Shown here: positions 9,010 through 20,168 of the stretch, piece after piece | Numbering within the stretch: position 1 is the first letter of the stretch | Layout: the number at the start of each line of letters is the position of its first letter | Origin: JAFGSI01 sp041287425 | GTDB taxonomy: Bacteria; Chloroflexota; Anaerolineae; Anaerolineales; Villigracilaceae | Length of the DNA stretch: 64,000 nt | NCBI GenBank assembly: GCA_041287425.1 | Contig: JBEULG010000026.1 | Coordinates: forward strand, 14,314-78,313 | Reading direction: 5' to 3' | Position numbers and translations under genes: made by a program | Notes under the pieces: model-generated | The model's database searches: none | Seen by the model: the letters and a program-made list of their open reading frames with translations, nothing else | Told to the model about the DNA's origin: nothing

Positions 9010-9755
9010 TGCCACCTTCGAATTTCGATTGCAACGGTGCCTACGAACAGGCCAGTCATGATGAGACTCAGGAAATAGACCAAGTCTTTGAGCGCAATCG
9101 AACCTTGCAGCATTGAGTTCAAGTGCGCGTAGGCATGCAGATAGGTGAAGAAGCCAGAGGCAGACTGGATCAGGTTGGCGGGCCAGCCGACCACCCACCA
9201 CAGGATGACGATCACGATCAGGGTGGCAAAGAAAGCCGCGAACTGGTTGGGGAACATGGAAGAGAATGCCGTACCGATGGCCAGGAAAGCGGCGGTCAGC
9301 AGGATGAGGCCAATGTAGCCTGCCAGGGTTGCTTTCACGTCGATGCCCGGCTCTACCAATCTGTTCAGCACGATGGGGATGATGAGCGTGATGACGAAGA
9401 CGGTCAGCATGTACAGGAGGGCGCCCAGCCATTTCCCGACCACCAGTTCCCAATCTTTGACGGGGGCGGTGAGGAGCAGTTCGATGGTGCCGCTGCGCTG
9501 TTCTTCGGAGAGCAGACGCATGGTCAGGGCGGGGGCCGCGAACAGCATCATGAAGGCCGTCGGGTAAATGACCGAGTTGGCGGCCGTGGGCGGGTTGGCG
9601 GGGTAGCCCTGATAGATAGCGTCTTGCACGCTTTTGATTTGAAAGACGAACAGGATTCCCGAAAGCATGAGGATCAGAAAGGCGACAATATAAGCCACCG
9701 GGCTGAGGAAGTAATGCCGGTACTCTCGGCTGGCGATTGTCCAAACGTTGCGCAT
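9006..9755 (-). CDS. ABC-2 type permease, GldF-like
   Basis: This 249-residue protein with six predicted helices is the membrane subunit of an ABC-2 transporter. It begins with WTIASREYRHYFLSPVAYIV, the usual start of GldF/NosY-like permeases. The conserved central motif LLSEEQRSGTIELLLTAPV near residue 85 is the coupling region to the ATPase. The gene lies 13 bases downstream of the ATPase gene and overlaps the GldG-like gene by 4 bases. The substrate is unknown. Confidence 0.88.
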   Translation of the reverse strand: MRNVWTIASREYRHYFLSPVAYIVAFLILMLSGILFVFQIKSVQDAIYQGYPANPPTAANSVIYPTAFMMLFAAPALTMRLLSEEQRSGTIELLLTAPVKDWELVVGKWLGALLYMLTVFVITLIIPIVLNRLVEPGIDVKATLAGYIGLILLTAAFLAIGTAFSSMFPNQFAAFFATLIVIVILWWVVGWPANLIQSASGFFTYLHAYAHLNSMLQGSIALKDLVYFLSLIMTGLFVGTVAIEIRRWQ

Positions 9756-9768
9756 ATCGAGACCTCGC

Positions 9769-10695
9769 TTATCTTGAGATTTTGCTGTCGCGCGTGAGTT
9801 CGAGGAAGATTTCTTCCAGGCTCAGGCCCAGCAGACGGAGTTCGAGCAAATCGTAGCCGGCCTGGATGGTTTGGCGGGCGACCTCGGGGCGGATGTCCAT
9901 CCCCGGCTCGAATTGGAATTCGACGCTGCCGTCTGGCAGGGATTTGATATTCTTGATGCCCTTGACCTTGGCCAGCAGGGCGGCGAGGCCGTCCGAGTCG
10001 CCGCGCACCGTCAGCAGGGCGCGCTCGGCGCCCATCAGACGGGCCTGCAGGTTTTCGGGCGTGTCTTCGGCGACGATGTGTCCGCGGTTGAGAATCAGGA
10101 CCCGGTCGCAGATTTGTTGCGCCTCCGAAAGGATGTGCGTGGAGAGCATAACCGTCCGCTGTTTGCCGATCTCGCGGATGATGTTGCGCACCTCTACGAC
10201 CTGGGCCGGGTCGAGGCCGATGGTCGGCTCGTCGAGGATCAGGACCTCGGGTTTGTGCAGCAACGCCTGCGCCAGTCCCACCCGTTGCCGCATGCCCTTC
10301 GACAGGTTGGAAATGTAACCGTCGGCGCGCTCGATCATGCCGACCAGTTCCAGGGCCTCGTCGATCATGTCATCGGGGTTGGGCAAGTGACGCAAGTCGG
10401 CCATGAATTTGAGGTAGCCGTAGACGGTCATGTCCGGGTACAGCGGGACGGTTTCGGGGAGGTAGCCGACCCGCCGGCGCACTTCCATCGATTCCTCGAT
10501 GATGTCGAAGCCGGCCACCTGGGCGGTGCCGTAGGTGGGTGGCATGAAACCGGTCAGGATGCGCATTGTGGTCGTCTTGCCGGCGCCGTTGGGGCCCAGG
10601 AAGCCGACGATTTCACCCTGGTTGGCCTCGAAGGTTAGGTTTTCGATGGCTCGGCGCGAGCCGTAATCCTTGGTGAGTCCGGTAGCACGGATCAT
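9769..10695 (-). CDS. ABC transporter ATP-binding protein, GldA-like
   Basis: This 308-residue cytosolic ATPase powers the adjoining ABC-2 permease. Walker A reads GPNGAGKTT near residue 36, the signature is LSKGMRQRVG near 132, Walker B is VLILDEPTIGLDP, and the H-loop is STHILSE. A C-terminal extension of about 90 residues (MGAERALLTVRGDSDGLAAL onward) is typical of the DrrA/GldA/CcmA group. First gene of the operon ATPase-permease-GldG-DUF4340, with a clear promoter upstream at 10789-10818. Confidence 0.9.
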   Translation of the reverse strand: MIRATGLTKDYGSRRAIENLTFEANQGEIVGFLGPNGAGKTTTMRILTGFMPPTYGTAQVAGFDIIEESMEVRRRVGYLPETVPLYPDMTVYGYLKFMADLRHLPNPDDMIDEALELVGMIERADGYISNLSKGMRQRVGLAQALLHKPEVLILDEPTIGLDPAQVVEVRNIIREIGKQRTVMLSTHILSEAQQICDRVLILNRGHIVAEDTPENLQARLMGAERALLTVRGDSDGLAALLAKVKGIKNIKSLPDGSVEFQFEPGMDIRPEVARQTIQAGYDLLELRLLGLSLEEIFLELTRDSKISR

Positions 10696-10788
10696 GCGAA
10701 CTCCTTGTATGATGGAATGGATGGCGAAATAAAAGGCACAGCGACCTCAGGACGCGTGCCGGGCGAGAAATTCCTCCAACCGTGTATC

Positions 10789-10818
10789 ACTATACAATAA
10801 ACGCGGGGTTAAAGTCAA
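10789..10818 (-). promoter_or_regulatory. Promoter of the Gld-like ABC operon
   Basis: On the minus strand TTGACT (10818-10813), an 18-base spacer and TATAGT (10794-10789) lie about 94 bases upstream of the ATPase gene start. Confidence 0.65.
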
Positions 10819-10970
10819 GTGGGTGAGCAACTTCTAATCAAATGCTAATGTAGATAGCCCGATTGGGCGGCTAGAATGTCCGCTTCTTCTCACTCTCGTC
10901 CATTTCGAGTAAAATTAGCCCTCGAACGTCCGCCGGAAAGCGGCGTATCTTTTTGCATCAAGGAGGAAAC

Positions 10971-13343
<2,373 letters not shown>

Positions 13344-13378
13344 TCTCGGTTCTATAACGTGACTATCTGCCCATCCTG

Positions 13379-13432
13379 GCCGGGGATTAAAAATCCCCGG
13401 CTGAGGTCACGGAAGTCCGCTCTAAGCGGACT
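13379..13432. repeat. Two short perfect hairpins after hppA
   Basis: GCCGGGGATT (13379-13388) pairs with AATCCCCGGC (13392-13401), and AGTCCGCT (13414-13421) pairs with AGCGGACT (13425-13432). Each has a 3-base loop. They lack T tracts and look like dispersed palindromic elements rather than standard terminators, though they could protect mRNA ends. Confidence 0.65.
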
Positions 13433-13515
13433 CCAGAATCGCTCTTCGCGCAGCAAGGCGGAGGATTGATTCCCCTGCCAAAGCGGCCGGCCAGGTAGTT
13501 GCTCGATAACTTTGC

Positions 13516-13552
13516 AGAATCTCCCGCAGGCTCCGAGCCTGCGGGAGATTCT
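13516..13552. repeat. 17-bp perfect hairpin at the end of the DUF1801 gene
   Basis: A 17-base arm (13516-13532) pairs exactly with 13536-13552 around a CCG loop. It touches the stop codon of the minus-strand gene. There is no T tract on either side, so it is either a non-canonical terminator or a palindromic repeat. Confidence 0.7.
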
Positions 13553-14009
13553 ATTCTGTTGGATTGCCTCTCACTGCTCTCGACACCAGGGCGCCGATTT
13601 TTGCCTCTTCGGCAGCGGTCAATTCTTTGAGGGCGAAAGCGGTTGGCCACATGGCGCCTTCGTCGAGACGGGCGGCGTCGGTGAAGCCGAGGGTCGAATA
13701 GCGCGTGTTGAACTTCTGGGCGGCCTGAAAGAAACAGATTACCTTGCCCTCTTTGGCGTAAGCAGGCATGCCATACCACAATCTCGGCGCGAGTTCTGGC
13801 GCTGCTGCTTTGATGAGCGCGTGAATCTTCTCGGCCATCGAGCGGTCTGGCTCGGCGAGCGCGGCAATTTTTGCCAACACCTCGCTTTCGCCATCCGGTT
13901 TTTTCCCGGCGCGCCCAGCCGCTTTCAATTCTTGAGCGCGTTCTTTCATCGCGGCCTGCTCCTCGGCGCTAAAGCCCGCGGATTTCTGCACATTTTTTGT
14001 TGGGCTCAT
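13551..14009 (-). CDS. DUF1801-family protein (YdhG/iron-chaperone-like fold)
   Basis: The 152-residue protein has a Lys/Glu-rich N-terminal 45 residues and a C-terminal DUF1801-like domain: the stretch HALIKAAAPELAPRLWYGMPAYAKEGKVICFFQAA is the typical core of the family, with the WYGMPAY motif. Members resemble the frataxin-like fold of Bacillus YdhG, but the function in most bacteria is unknown. The N-terminal part (SAEEQAAMKERAQELKAAGR) is also found with DUF1801 in other species. No operon partner is seen. Confidence 0.75.
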   Translation of the reverse strand: MSPTKNVQKSAGFSAEEQAAMKERAQELKAAGRAGKKPDGESEVLAKIAALAEPDRSMAEKIHALIKAAAPELAPRLWYGMPAYAKEGKVICFFQAAQKFNTRYSTLGFTDAARLDEGAMWPTAFALKELTAAEEAKIGALVSRAVRGNPTE

Positions 14010-14064
14010 AGTAACGGTTCGCCTTTCTTGACCAGAACGGCTATCTCAAACTTCTCACACATTT

Positions 14065-14090
14065 TAGGACAACTGCCAGCAGTTGTCCTA
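14065..14090. repeat. Palindromic repeat, GGACAACT family
   Basis: TAGGACAACTG pairs with CAGTTGTCCTA around CCAG. A second element with the same GGACAACT/AGTTGTCC arms is at 34480-34501. This supports a dispersed palindrome family. It lies just downstream of the mutS stop on the minus strand. Confidence 0.65.
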
Positions 14091-14096
14091 CTTGAA

Positions 14097-17000
14097 TTAC
14101 TTACCCGCATACTTCCTTTGCCACTCGAACAATTTGTTCAGCGCCTCGATGGGGGAGAGCGAATTGATGTCCAGTTTCTGCAATTCTTCCAGCAGTGGGC
14201 TGGTCTCCGGGAAGAGCGCCGCCTGTTTGGCCGCCACCGGATTGATTTTGACCGCCCGTCCCGAAGATTTCTCCAGTTCCTGCATGATTTCGTTCGCCCG
14301 CTGGATGACCGGCCGCGGCAGACCCGCCAACTGCGCCACGTGGATGCCGTACGACCGGTCCGCGCCGCCGGGGACGATTTTGTGCAGGAAGACGACCTTG
14401 TTGTCCGCCTCGGTCACGGCCACGTTGTAGTTGCGCACCCCCGGCAGCAGGTCTGCCAGTTGGGTCAGTTCGTGGTAGTGGGTGGCGAAGAGCGTCTTGG
14501 CGCGCAGATGGGGATGGTTGTGGATGTACTCGACCACCGCCCAGGCAATCGAGACGCCGTCGTAGGTGCTGGTGCCGCGTCCGATTTCGTCGAGGATGAG
14601 CAGCGAGCGCGGCGTGGCGTGGTGCAGGATGTTGGCCGCCTCGATCATCTCGACCATGAAGGTGGACTGACCGGCGTGGATTTCGTCCTGCGCGCCGATG
14701 CGGGTGAAGATACGGTCCACCAGTCCCAGGCGCGCCGAAGCCGCCGGGACAAAGGAGCCGATTTGCGCCATCAGCACGATGAGCGCCGTCTGACGCAGGT
14801 AGGTGGAGTTGTGGCTCACGAATCCGTTGGCCAGGTAGGCGTGTTCGCCGGGGATCGAGAGGTCGAAGACCTCCGCTTCGCCGGGGACGATTTCTTCGAT
14901 GTAGTCGTAGAAATAACGCTGGGCAAGCAGCCTCTCCAGTTCCGGCGCCGGGACGCCGCTCTGCTGACAGAAGGAAAGCAATTCTTCCATCTTCGCGTAC
15001 GAAATGCGCCGTCCGTTCGGCAGGTACGTGTAGAAGATGCTGCCGATGCGCTTGTTTCGTTTGAGCGCAAGGGGTTTATCCTGACGGGCGGCCAGCCGCG
15101 CCTGAATGGTTTTCAGCGTTTTTTCCAGGTGGGGAATGCCTCCCACGTTGGGACGGCGCAGCGAAGAGGCCAGTTGCCCGCGCTCTTGTTTGCGCGCCAG
15201 GCGGAAGCCGACTTGCCGGTAGAAGCGGATGGCGTTTTCGCCGTTGATGTCAATCAAGTAGGCCGGGGCGCGCCGGGTGGCTTTGACGCGCAAGGAAGCC
15301 AGAATGCCCAGATTGAAGAGCAGCGTGTGCAATTGCCGCGCCAGGGTGGGCGAGGCGGTGCTGTAGGTGACGTTGCCGTAGCGCCGGTCGGCGTAGCCAT
15401 CGGTGTCGAACAGTCCCTGCAGATAGGCGACCACGATGGGCCGGGGGGCGCGCAAGACCGCCGCGGGGACGCACTTGCCGGCCGCGCCTGTGTAGCCCAT
15501 GCCCAAATGTTCGAGAAAGAGACGGATTTCTTTGCTGCTGATGCTCCAGTCTTTGCCGTTTGTCTTGGCCTGCACCGGATAGCCGAATTGCTCTTCGGCA
15601 ATGCGGCAGAATTCGTCGGCCAGGGATTTGTCGGCGGTGGAGAAGGTGACGGCCTGCCGGTAGGTCAGCGTGCCGTCGCCGGTGAGCAGACCGAGCCAGT
15701 AGGCCAGGTCGGGGGTCAGCGTTTCGGGCAGGCGGTAGGATTTCTGGCTGCCGTAGGGGGCTGGTCGCTCGAAGCGGATGCGCGTCTCCTCCCCCCACAG
15801 GTCGGCGCCGGGGGCGAGGGCGACCACGTCGCCGGGGCGCAGTTCGCCGAGCGTCTTCCAGCCTTCGCTTTCGTCGGCGCTGCGCACCCACAGGCGGTGT
15901 TCGGGTGTGCCTTCGATTTCAAATCCCAGGCGGGTGCGCAGGCGCAGGGTAGGCTGCCGCCCGCCCGTGTAGAACGCCTCCGTCTGCGCGCGGCCGCTTT
16001 TGCCCTGGACAGTCACGCTCAGCGGCGTGAATTGCTGCACGGCGGCCCCGTCTGGCTGCAGGGAATCCAGGCGCGTCAGGCCGCGCTCGGTGAAGAGCAG
16101 CGTCCCTCCCGTCAGGCATTTCCCGCTCATGTTCGGGCCGGTGATGACGCGCACGATTTCGCCGCGCTCGAAGACGATGTCGTTGGGGACGAAGCGCTCG
16201 CCGCGCAGACTCTGCTCGACGACCGGATGACGGCCCTCGCGGATGTCGAGCACGCCGTCTGCCTCGACCTCGGGCCGGACGTAGCCGCCCAGGGCGGCGG
16301 CCTCGGCCAGGGCGGCGAGCACGTCCAGTTCGGCCAGGGCGCGCGCCGTCGCCAGCAGCCGAGCGGCGGACTTCGCCAGGGCGGCGCAAATCTCCTTGAA
16401 GAGGCGCAGTTCGATTTCGCGGATGCGCTCCTCGGCGTTCAGCACCAGCGTCTCGTACTCTTTCATCTCCGGCGTGATGAAGCGCTCGGCGTTGACCAGC
16501 GTCTGCTTGCGGATATATTCCTTCGGGGCGTTGGCAGCCTGCCCGGCGGAAATTTCGATGTAGTAGCCGAAGACTTTGTTGTAGCCCACCTTGAGGGTCT
16601 TGATGCCGGTGCGGGCGCGCTCGACCGCCTCCAGGTTGTTGATCCACTCGCGGGCGTGGCGGGAGGCTTCGATGACGCCGTCCAGTTCGGCGGAGTAGCC
16701 GGGGCGGATGACGCCGGTGTTTTGCAGGGTGGCAGGGGGAGCGTCGTCTATCGCGGCTTTCAGCAGCGCATACTCTTCCTCGCAAACCGACCACTGATCA
16801 CTGACCACTGATGACTGGTTGCTGATCACTGGCGACTGCTCACTGATGACTTGTTTTATTTTCGGTAATCGTTCGAGCGTTTCCCTTATCGCCACCAAGT
16901 CGCGCGGCTGGGCATGGCCGGAAAGGACGCGGTTGGTCAGGCGTTCCAGGTCGCCGAGCGGCTTGAGGGCGGCGCGCAGTTCGGCCCGCAGCATGGAGCG

Positions 17001-18038
17001 CTCGAAGAAGAATTGCACGCCCTCCTGCCTGGCCCGAATGCGATTCACATCCAGCAGCGGCTGGCTGACCCATTGCCGCATCAGCCGTTTGCCCATCGGC
17101 GTCACGGTCTGGTCGAGGACGCCCAGCAGCGAATTCTTGGTTTCGCCGCGCAGGGTTTCGGTCAGTTCCAGGTTGCGGCGGGTGGCGGCATCGAGCGTCA
17201 TGAATTCGCCGAGGGTGTAGACGCGCAAACCGGTCAGCAGGCCGAGGGCGGTGGGTTCGGTCTCTTTCAGGTATTGCAGCACGGCGCCGGCGGCGCGGAT
17301 GGCGAGCGGCTTATCGCTCAGGTCGAAGCCGTCCAGCGTGGAGGCCTGGAAGTGAGCGAGCAAGGCCTCGCGGCAGCGGCCCGGCTCGAAGCGCCAGGCG
17401 GGCCAGGCCGTCAGCGCGCCGGGCAGGCCGTTGGGGAGGATGAGATTGTCGGGGTGGAGGATTTCGGCGGGGCGGAGGCGCGTCAGTTCGGCGCGCAGCG
17501 GTGCCCAGGCTTGCCCTGAGGCGTCAGCCGAAGGGTCCGCGCCCGCCTCGAGCTCGGTGACGGCAAATTCGCCGGTGGTGATGTCGGCGTAGGCAATGCC
17601 TGCGCGAAGTCCGGTGAGCGAGTCGCCGGAGTCCAGGACGAGGGCGGCCAGGTAGTTGTTGGCGTCGCCGGGCAGCAGGCCGGGTTCGACAATCGTCCCC
17701 GGGGTGACGACGCGGATGACTTTGCGCGGGAAGATGCCTTTGGTGGGCTGGTCGCCCACCTGTTCACAGATGGCGACGTGGTAGCCTTTTTCGATGAGGC
17801 GGGCGAGGTAGTTTTCGACCGCGTGGTAGGGGATGCCGGCCAGGGGAACGCGCACACCCTTGCCGACCGGCCGGGAGGTCAGGACGATGTCGAGTTCGCG
17901 CGCGACGATTTCGGCGTCCTGGTCGAAGGTCTCGTAGAAGTCGCCGAGGCGGAAGAAGAGGATGGCATCCGGGTACTGGCGTTTGATTTCGAGGTACTGC
18001 TGGCGGACGGGGGTGACGTCTTCGGTCATGCTTCCCAT
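14097..18038 (-). CDS. mutS: DNA mismatch repair protein MutS containing an intein
   Basis: The precursor has 1313 residues. Removing the 437-residue intein leaves 876, the normal MutS size. MutS binds mismatches and, with ATP, starts repair. The N-terminal mismatch domain is clear (YPDAILFFRLGDFYETFDQD, with the Phe-x-Glu-type FYETF region), as is the C-terminal ATPase: Walker A GPNMSGKST is split by the intein after Lys640, and Walker B LLILDEIGRGTSTYDG follows. Starts at 18065 (TTG), 18038 and 18029 (ATG) are all possible and no good ribosome site decides between them. A run of heptamer DNA repeats (16788-16850) sits in frame in the core domain and encodes a Ser/Val/Gln-rich patch. ATPase activity must depend on splicing. 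Confidence 0.95.
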   Translation of the reverse strand: MGSMTEDVTPVRQQYLEIKRQYPDAILFFRLGDFYETFDQDAEIVARELDIVLTSRPVGKGVRVPLAGIPYHAVENYLARLIEKGYHVAICEQVGDQPTKGIFPRKVIRVVTPGTIVEPGLLPGDANNYLAALVLDSGDSLTGLRAGIAYADITTGEFAVTELEAGADPSADASGQAWAPLRAELTRLRPAEILHPDNLILPNGLPGALTAWPAWRFEPGRCREALLAHFQASTLDGFDLSDKPLAIRAAGAVLQYLKETEPTALGLLTGLRVYTLGEFMTLDAATRRNLELTETLRGETKNSLLGVLDQTVTPMGKRLMRQWVSQPLLDVNRIRARQEGVQFFFERSMLRAELRAALKPLGDLERLTNRVLSGHAQPRDLVAIRETLERLPKIKQVISEQSPVISNQSSVVSDQWSVCEEEYALLKAAIDDAPPATLQNTGVIRPGYSAELDGVIEASRHAREWINNLEAVERARTGIKTLKVGYNKVFGYYIEISAGQAANAPKEYIRKQTLVNAERFITPEMKEYETLVLNAEERIREIELRLFKEICAALAKSAARLLATARALAELDVLAALAEAAALGGYVRPEVEADGVLDIREGRHPVVEQSLRGERFVPNDIVFERGEIVRVITGPNMSGKCLTGGTLLFTERGLTRLDSLQPDGAAVQQFTPLSVTVQGKSGRAQTEAFYTGGRQPTLRLRTRLGFEIEGTPEHRLWVRSADESEGWKTLGELRPGDVVALAPGADLWGEETRIRFERPAPYGSQKSYRLPETLTPDLAYWLGLLTGDGTLTYRQAVTFSTADKSLADEFCRIAEEQFGYPVQAKTNGKDWSISSKEIRLFLEHLGMGYTGAAGKCVPAAVLRAPRPIVVAYLQGLFDTDGYADRRYGNVTYSTASPTLARQLHTLLFNLGILASLRVKATRRAPAYLIDINGENAIRFYRQVGFRLARKQERGQLASSLRRPNVGGIPHLEKTLKTIQARLAARQDKPLALKRNKRIGSIFYTYLPNGRRISYAKMEELLSFCQQSGVPAPELERLLAQRYFYDYIEEIVPGEAEVFDLSIPGEHAYLANGFVSHNSTYLRQTALIVLMAQIGSFVPAASARLGLVDRIFTRIGAQDEIHAGQSTFMVEMIEAANILHHATPRSLLILDEIGRGTSTYDGVSIAWAVVEYIHNHPHLRAKTLFATHYHELTQLADLLPGVRNYNVAVTEADNKVVFLHKIVPGGADRSYGIHVAQLAGLPRPVIQRANEIMQELEKSSGRAVKINPVAAKQAALFPETSPLLEELQKLDINSLSPIEALNKLFEWQRKYAGK
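14808..16118 (-). mobile_element. Intein with LAGLIDADG homing endonuclease inside mutS
   Basis: The 437-residue intein begins with Cys (CLTGGTLLFTERGLTRLD) and ends HN (HAYLANGFVSHN), followed by extein Ser. All splicing blocks are present: N-terminal Cys1, the GTPEHRLWV block with Thr and His, and C-terminal His-Asn. Two LAGLIDADG motifs lie in the middle (LAYWLGLLTGDGTL and VAYLQGLFDTDGYAD), each with an acidic residue, so the homing endonuclease looks intact. The insertion point is between Lys and Ser of the Walker A motif GPNMSGK/ST, the most conserved DNA in the gene, as expected for a homing site. The frame is uninterrupted, which suggests a functional element. Confidence 0.95.
16788..16850. 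repeat. Heptamer tandem repeat inside mutS
   Basis: About nine degenerate 7-base units with a CACTG core run through the mutS coding sequence in frame. The same type of array is found between genes elsewhere in this window. Confidence 0.75.
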
Positions 18039-18189
18039 TTTATGTTCAGGTGTCCAATTGGGCAAGGGTGCAGCGGCAAGGTGGAGAGGCGAGCGGACGG
18101 CTTTGCAAGAGGCTTGGCAAAAATTCGGCCGCGATTTGTAAATCTGGGATATAATATTGTCACTATATTCTCGAGAAACGGAGGTTCAA

Positions 18190-19290
18190 ATGGCTAGTGT
18201 TACGTACGAGCACGTTACAAAGGAATTCGGCAACGTCATTGCTGTCAACGATCTGAATCTGCAGATCGAAGACAAAGAATTCCTGGTCTTCGTCGGCCCG
18301 TCAGGGTGCGGGAAGACGACCGCCCTCCGCCTGCTGGCCGGGCTGGAGGAAGTGACGAAGGGCATCATCAAGATTGGTGATCGCATCGTCAATGATGTTC
18401 CCCCCAAAGACCGCGATATCGCCATGGTCTTTCAGTCGTATGCGTTGTATCCGCACATGACCGTGTACGATAACCTGGCCTTTGGCCTCAAATTGCGCAA
18501 GACGCCGAAAGAGGAAATCAAGCGGCGCGTGCAGGAAGCCGCCGAGATTCTGGGGATTCAGGATTTGCTGGGGCGCAAGCCGCGGCAACTTTCGGGCGGG
18601 CAGCGTCAGCGTGTGGCGGTCGGGCGCGCCATTGTGCGCGAGCCGAAGGTGTTCCTCTTCGATGAGCCGCTCTCGAATCTGGACGCCAAACTGCGCATCG
18701 CCATGCGCGCCGAAATCAGCAAACTCCATCATCGCCTGCAGACGACCTTTATTTACGTGACCCACGACCAGATGGAGGCCATGACAATGGCCACCCGTAT
18801 TGCGGTCATCAACAAAGGAATGTTGCAGCAATTGGATACGCCGCAGGTGTTGTACGATACGCCCATCAACATGTTCGTGGCCGGCTTCATCGGTGCGCCG
18901 GCGATGAACTTCTTCAAGGGGCATCTGCGCAAGGATGGCGGCAAGTTGTTCGTCGATAGCGGCGCTTTCTCGGTTCCGATTCCGGCCGAACGCGTCCGGG
19001 CGGCTCAGCCGTATGTCGACCGCCCGATCATCCTGGGCATCCGCCCGGAGGACATCTACAACCCGGCTTTCGTGCCGCCGGGCATCAATGCGGCCAAGGT
19101 GGCCTGCAAGGTGGATGTCACCGAGTTGATGGGCAACGAAATTTTCCTCTACCTGGTGGCCGGCGACAACACCATCGTGGCCCGCGTCGACCCGCGCACC
19201 GACTTCCGCATCGGCGATCAGGTTCAGGTGTCGTTCAACATCGACAAGATGCACCTGTTCGATCCCGATAGCGAACTGGCGATCCGCTAA
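18190..19290 (+). CDS. Sugar ABC transporter ATPase, UgpC/MalK/MsmK type
   Basis: The 366-residue ATPase has the CUT1-family layout: nucleotide-binding domain (1-235) with Walker A GPSGCGKTT, signature LSGGQRQRV, Walker B VFLFDEPLSNLD and H-loop THD, then a C-terminal MalK-like regulatory domain (EDIYNP region onward). No permease or binding-protein genes are nearby, so it is probably a shared ATPase serving several sugar importers elsewhere. ATG at 18190 was chosen because GGAGG lies 6 bases upstream; an upstream in-frame start at 18157 is less likely. A TATAAT at 18150-18155 could be its -10, with no good -35. Confidence 0.92.
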   Translation: MASVTYEHVTKEFGNVIAVNDLNLQIEDKEFLVFVGPSGCGKTTALRLLAGLEEVTKGIIKIGDRIVNDVPPKDRDIAMVFQSYALYPHMTVYDNLAFGLKLRKTPKEEIKRRVQEAAEILGIQDLLGRKPRQLSGGQRQRVAVGRAIVREPKVFLFDEPLSNLDAKLRIAMRAEISKLHHRLQTTFIYVTHDQMEAMTMATRIAVINKGMLQQLDTPQVLYDTPINMFVAGFIGAPAMNFFKGHLRKDGGKLFVDSGAFSVPIPAERVRAAQPYVDRPIILGIRPEDIYNPAFVPPGINAAKVACKVDVTELMGNEIFLYLVAGDNTIVARVDPRTDFRIGDQVQVSFNIDKMHLFDPDSELAIR

Positions 19291-19309
19291 CAGCGTTTTC
19301 GATCATCTG

Positions 19310-19339
19310 AACCGCCAGGGCGCGTCATCCCTGGCGGTT
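19310..19339. terminator. Hairpin between the sugar ATPase and phosphoglycerate mutase genes
   Basis: AACCGCCAGGG (19310-19320) pairs with CCCTGGCGGTT (19329-19339) around an 8-base loop. There is no strong T tract, so its efficiency as a terminator is uncertain. Confidence 0.55.
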
Positions 19340-19362
19340 CCTTGTGCCAAGCGAGGTTGAGA

Positions 19363-20121
19363 ATGGATGCAAAACACACATTGGTCCTTGTCCGTCATGG
19401 ACAAAGCACCTGGAATCTGGAAAACCGCTTCACCGGCTGGACGGATGTCGATTTGACCGAACAGGGGCGTGCCGAGGCGCACTCGGCCGGCCGGATTTTG
19501 CGCGAGCAAGGCTACACGTTCGATATTGCCTTTACGTCCGTCTTGCGGCGGGCCATCAAAACCTTGTGGATCGTGCTGGAAGAAATGGAACTCGAGTGGA
19601 TTCCGGTCGTGCGCGCCTGGCAGTTGAACGAGCGCCACTACGGCGCGCTGCAGGGGCTGAACAAGGCCGAGATGGCGGTCAAATTCGGCGAGGAACAGGT
19701 GAAACTTTGGCGGCGCAGTTACGATGTCCCGCCGCCGGCGCTGGACTGGGACGATGAGCGCCACCCGCGCTTCGACCGCCGCTACGCCGATCTGACCCCC
19801 GACCAGTTGCCCGCCACCGAGTCGCTCAAGATCACCCTGGAGCGCGTCCTGCCTTATTGGAACAGCACACTCGTGCCGACCATCCGGAGCGGCAAGCGGG
19901 TGCTGATCGTTGCCCACGGCAACAGTCTGCGCGCCCTGGTCAAACACCTGGACAACATTTCCGATCAGGAAATTACCGAACTCAATATCCCGACCGGCAT
20001 TCCGCTGGTCTATGAGTTGGACGAGGCTCTTCATCCGCTCCGTCATTACTACCTGGGCGACGAAGAGACTGTCCGCAAGGCGGCTGAGGCGGTGGCCGCG
20101 CAGGGCAAGGCCAAGCAGTAA
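19363..20121 (+). CDS. gpmA: 2,3-bisphosphoglycerate-dependent phosphoglycerate mutase
   Basis: The 252-residue cytosolic enzyme interconverts 3- and 2-phosphoglycerate in glycolysis. The phosphohistidine motif LVRHGQSTWNLENRFTGWTD is near the start, and the second active-site His is in LIVAHGNSLRAL near residue 185. The length and the insert (DERHPRFDRRYADLTPDQLP) are those of true dPGM rather than a generic histidine phosphatase. The ATG at 19363 follows a GAGG; an earlier TTG at 19342 would add seven residues. A terminator follows directly. Confidence 0.95.
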   Translation: MDAKHTLVLVRHGQSTWNLENRFTGWTDVDLTEQGRAEAHSAGRILREQGYTFDIAFTSVLRRAIKTLWIVLEEMELEWIPVVRAWQLNERHYGALQGLNKAEMAVKFGEEQVKLWRRSYDVPPPALDWDDERHPRFDRRYADLTPDQLPATESLKITLERVLPYWNSTLVPTIRSGKRVLIVAHGNSLRALVKHLDNISDQEITELNIPTGIPLVYELDEALHPLRHYYLGDEETVRKAAEAVAAQGKAKQ

Positions 20122-20127
20122 AATCAA

Positions 20128-20158
20128 GGGCCGGTAAATTTGCCGGCCCGTTTCTTTT
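20128..20158 (+). terminator. Rho-independent terminator after gpmA
   Basis: GGGCCGG (20128-20134) pairs with CCGGCCC (20143-20149), extended by TAA/TTG pairing, and is followed by GTTTCTTTT. Confidence 0.88.
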
Positions 20159-20168
20159 GCGCTTCCCG

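Noticed and set aside
13512..16811. 1099-codon plus-strand frame across mutS
   Set aside because: It is antisense to mutS and the intein, both unmistakable. Its sequence has no family features.
18124..18155. Complete promoter for the sugar ATPase gene
   Set aside because: A TATAAT is present at 18150-18155, but the nearest TTCGGC is 20 bases away; only the -10 is mentioned in the gene entry.
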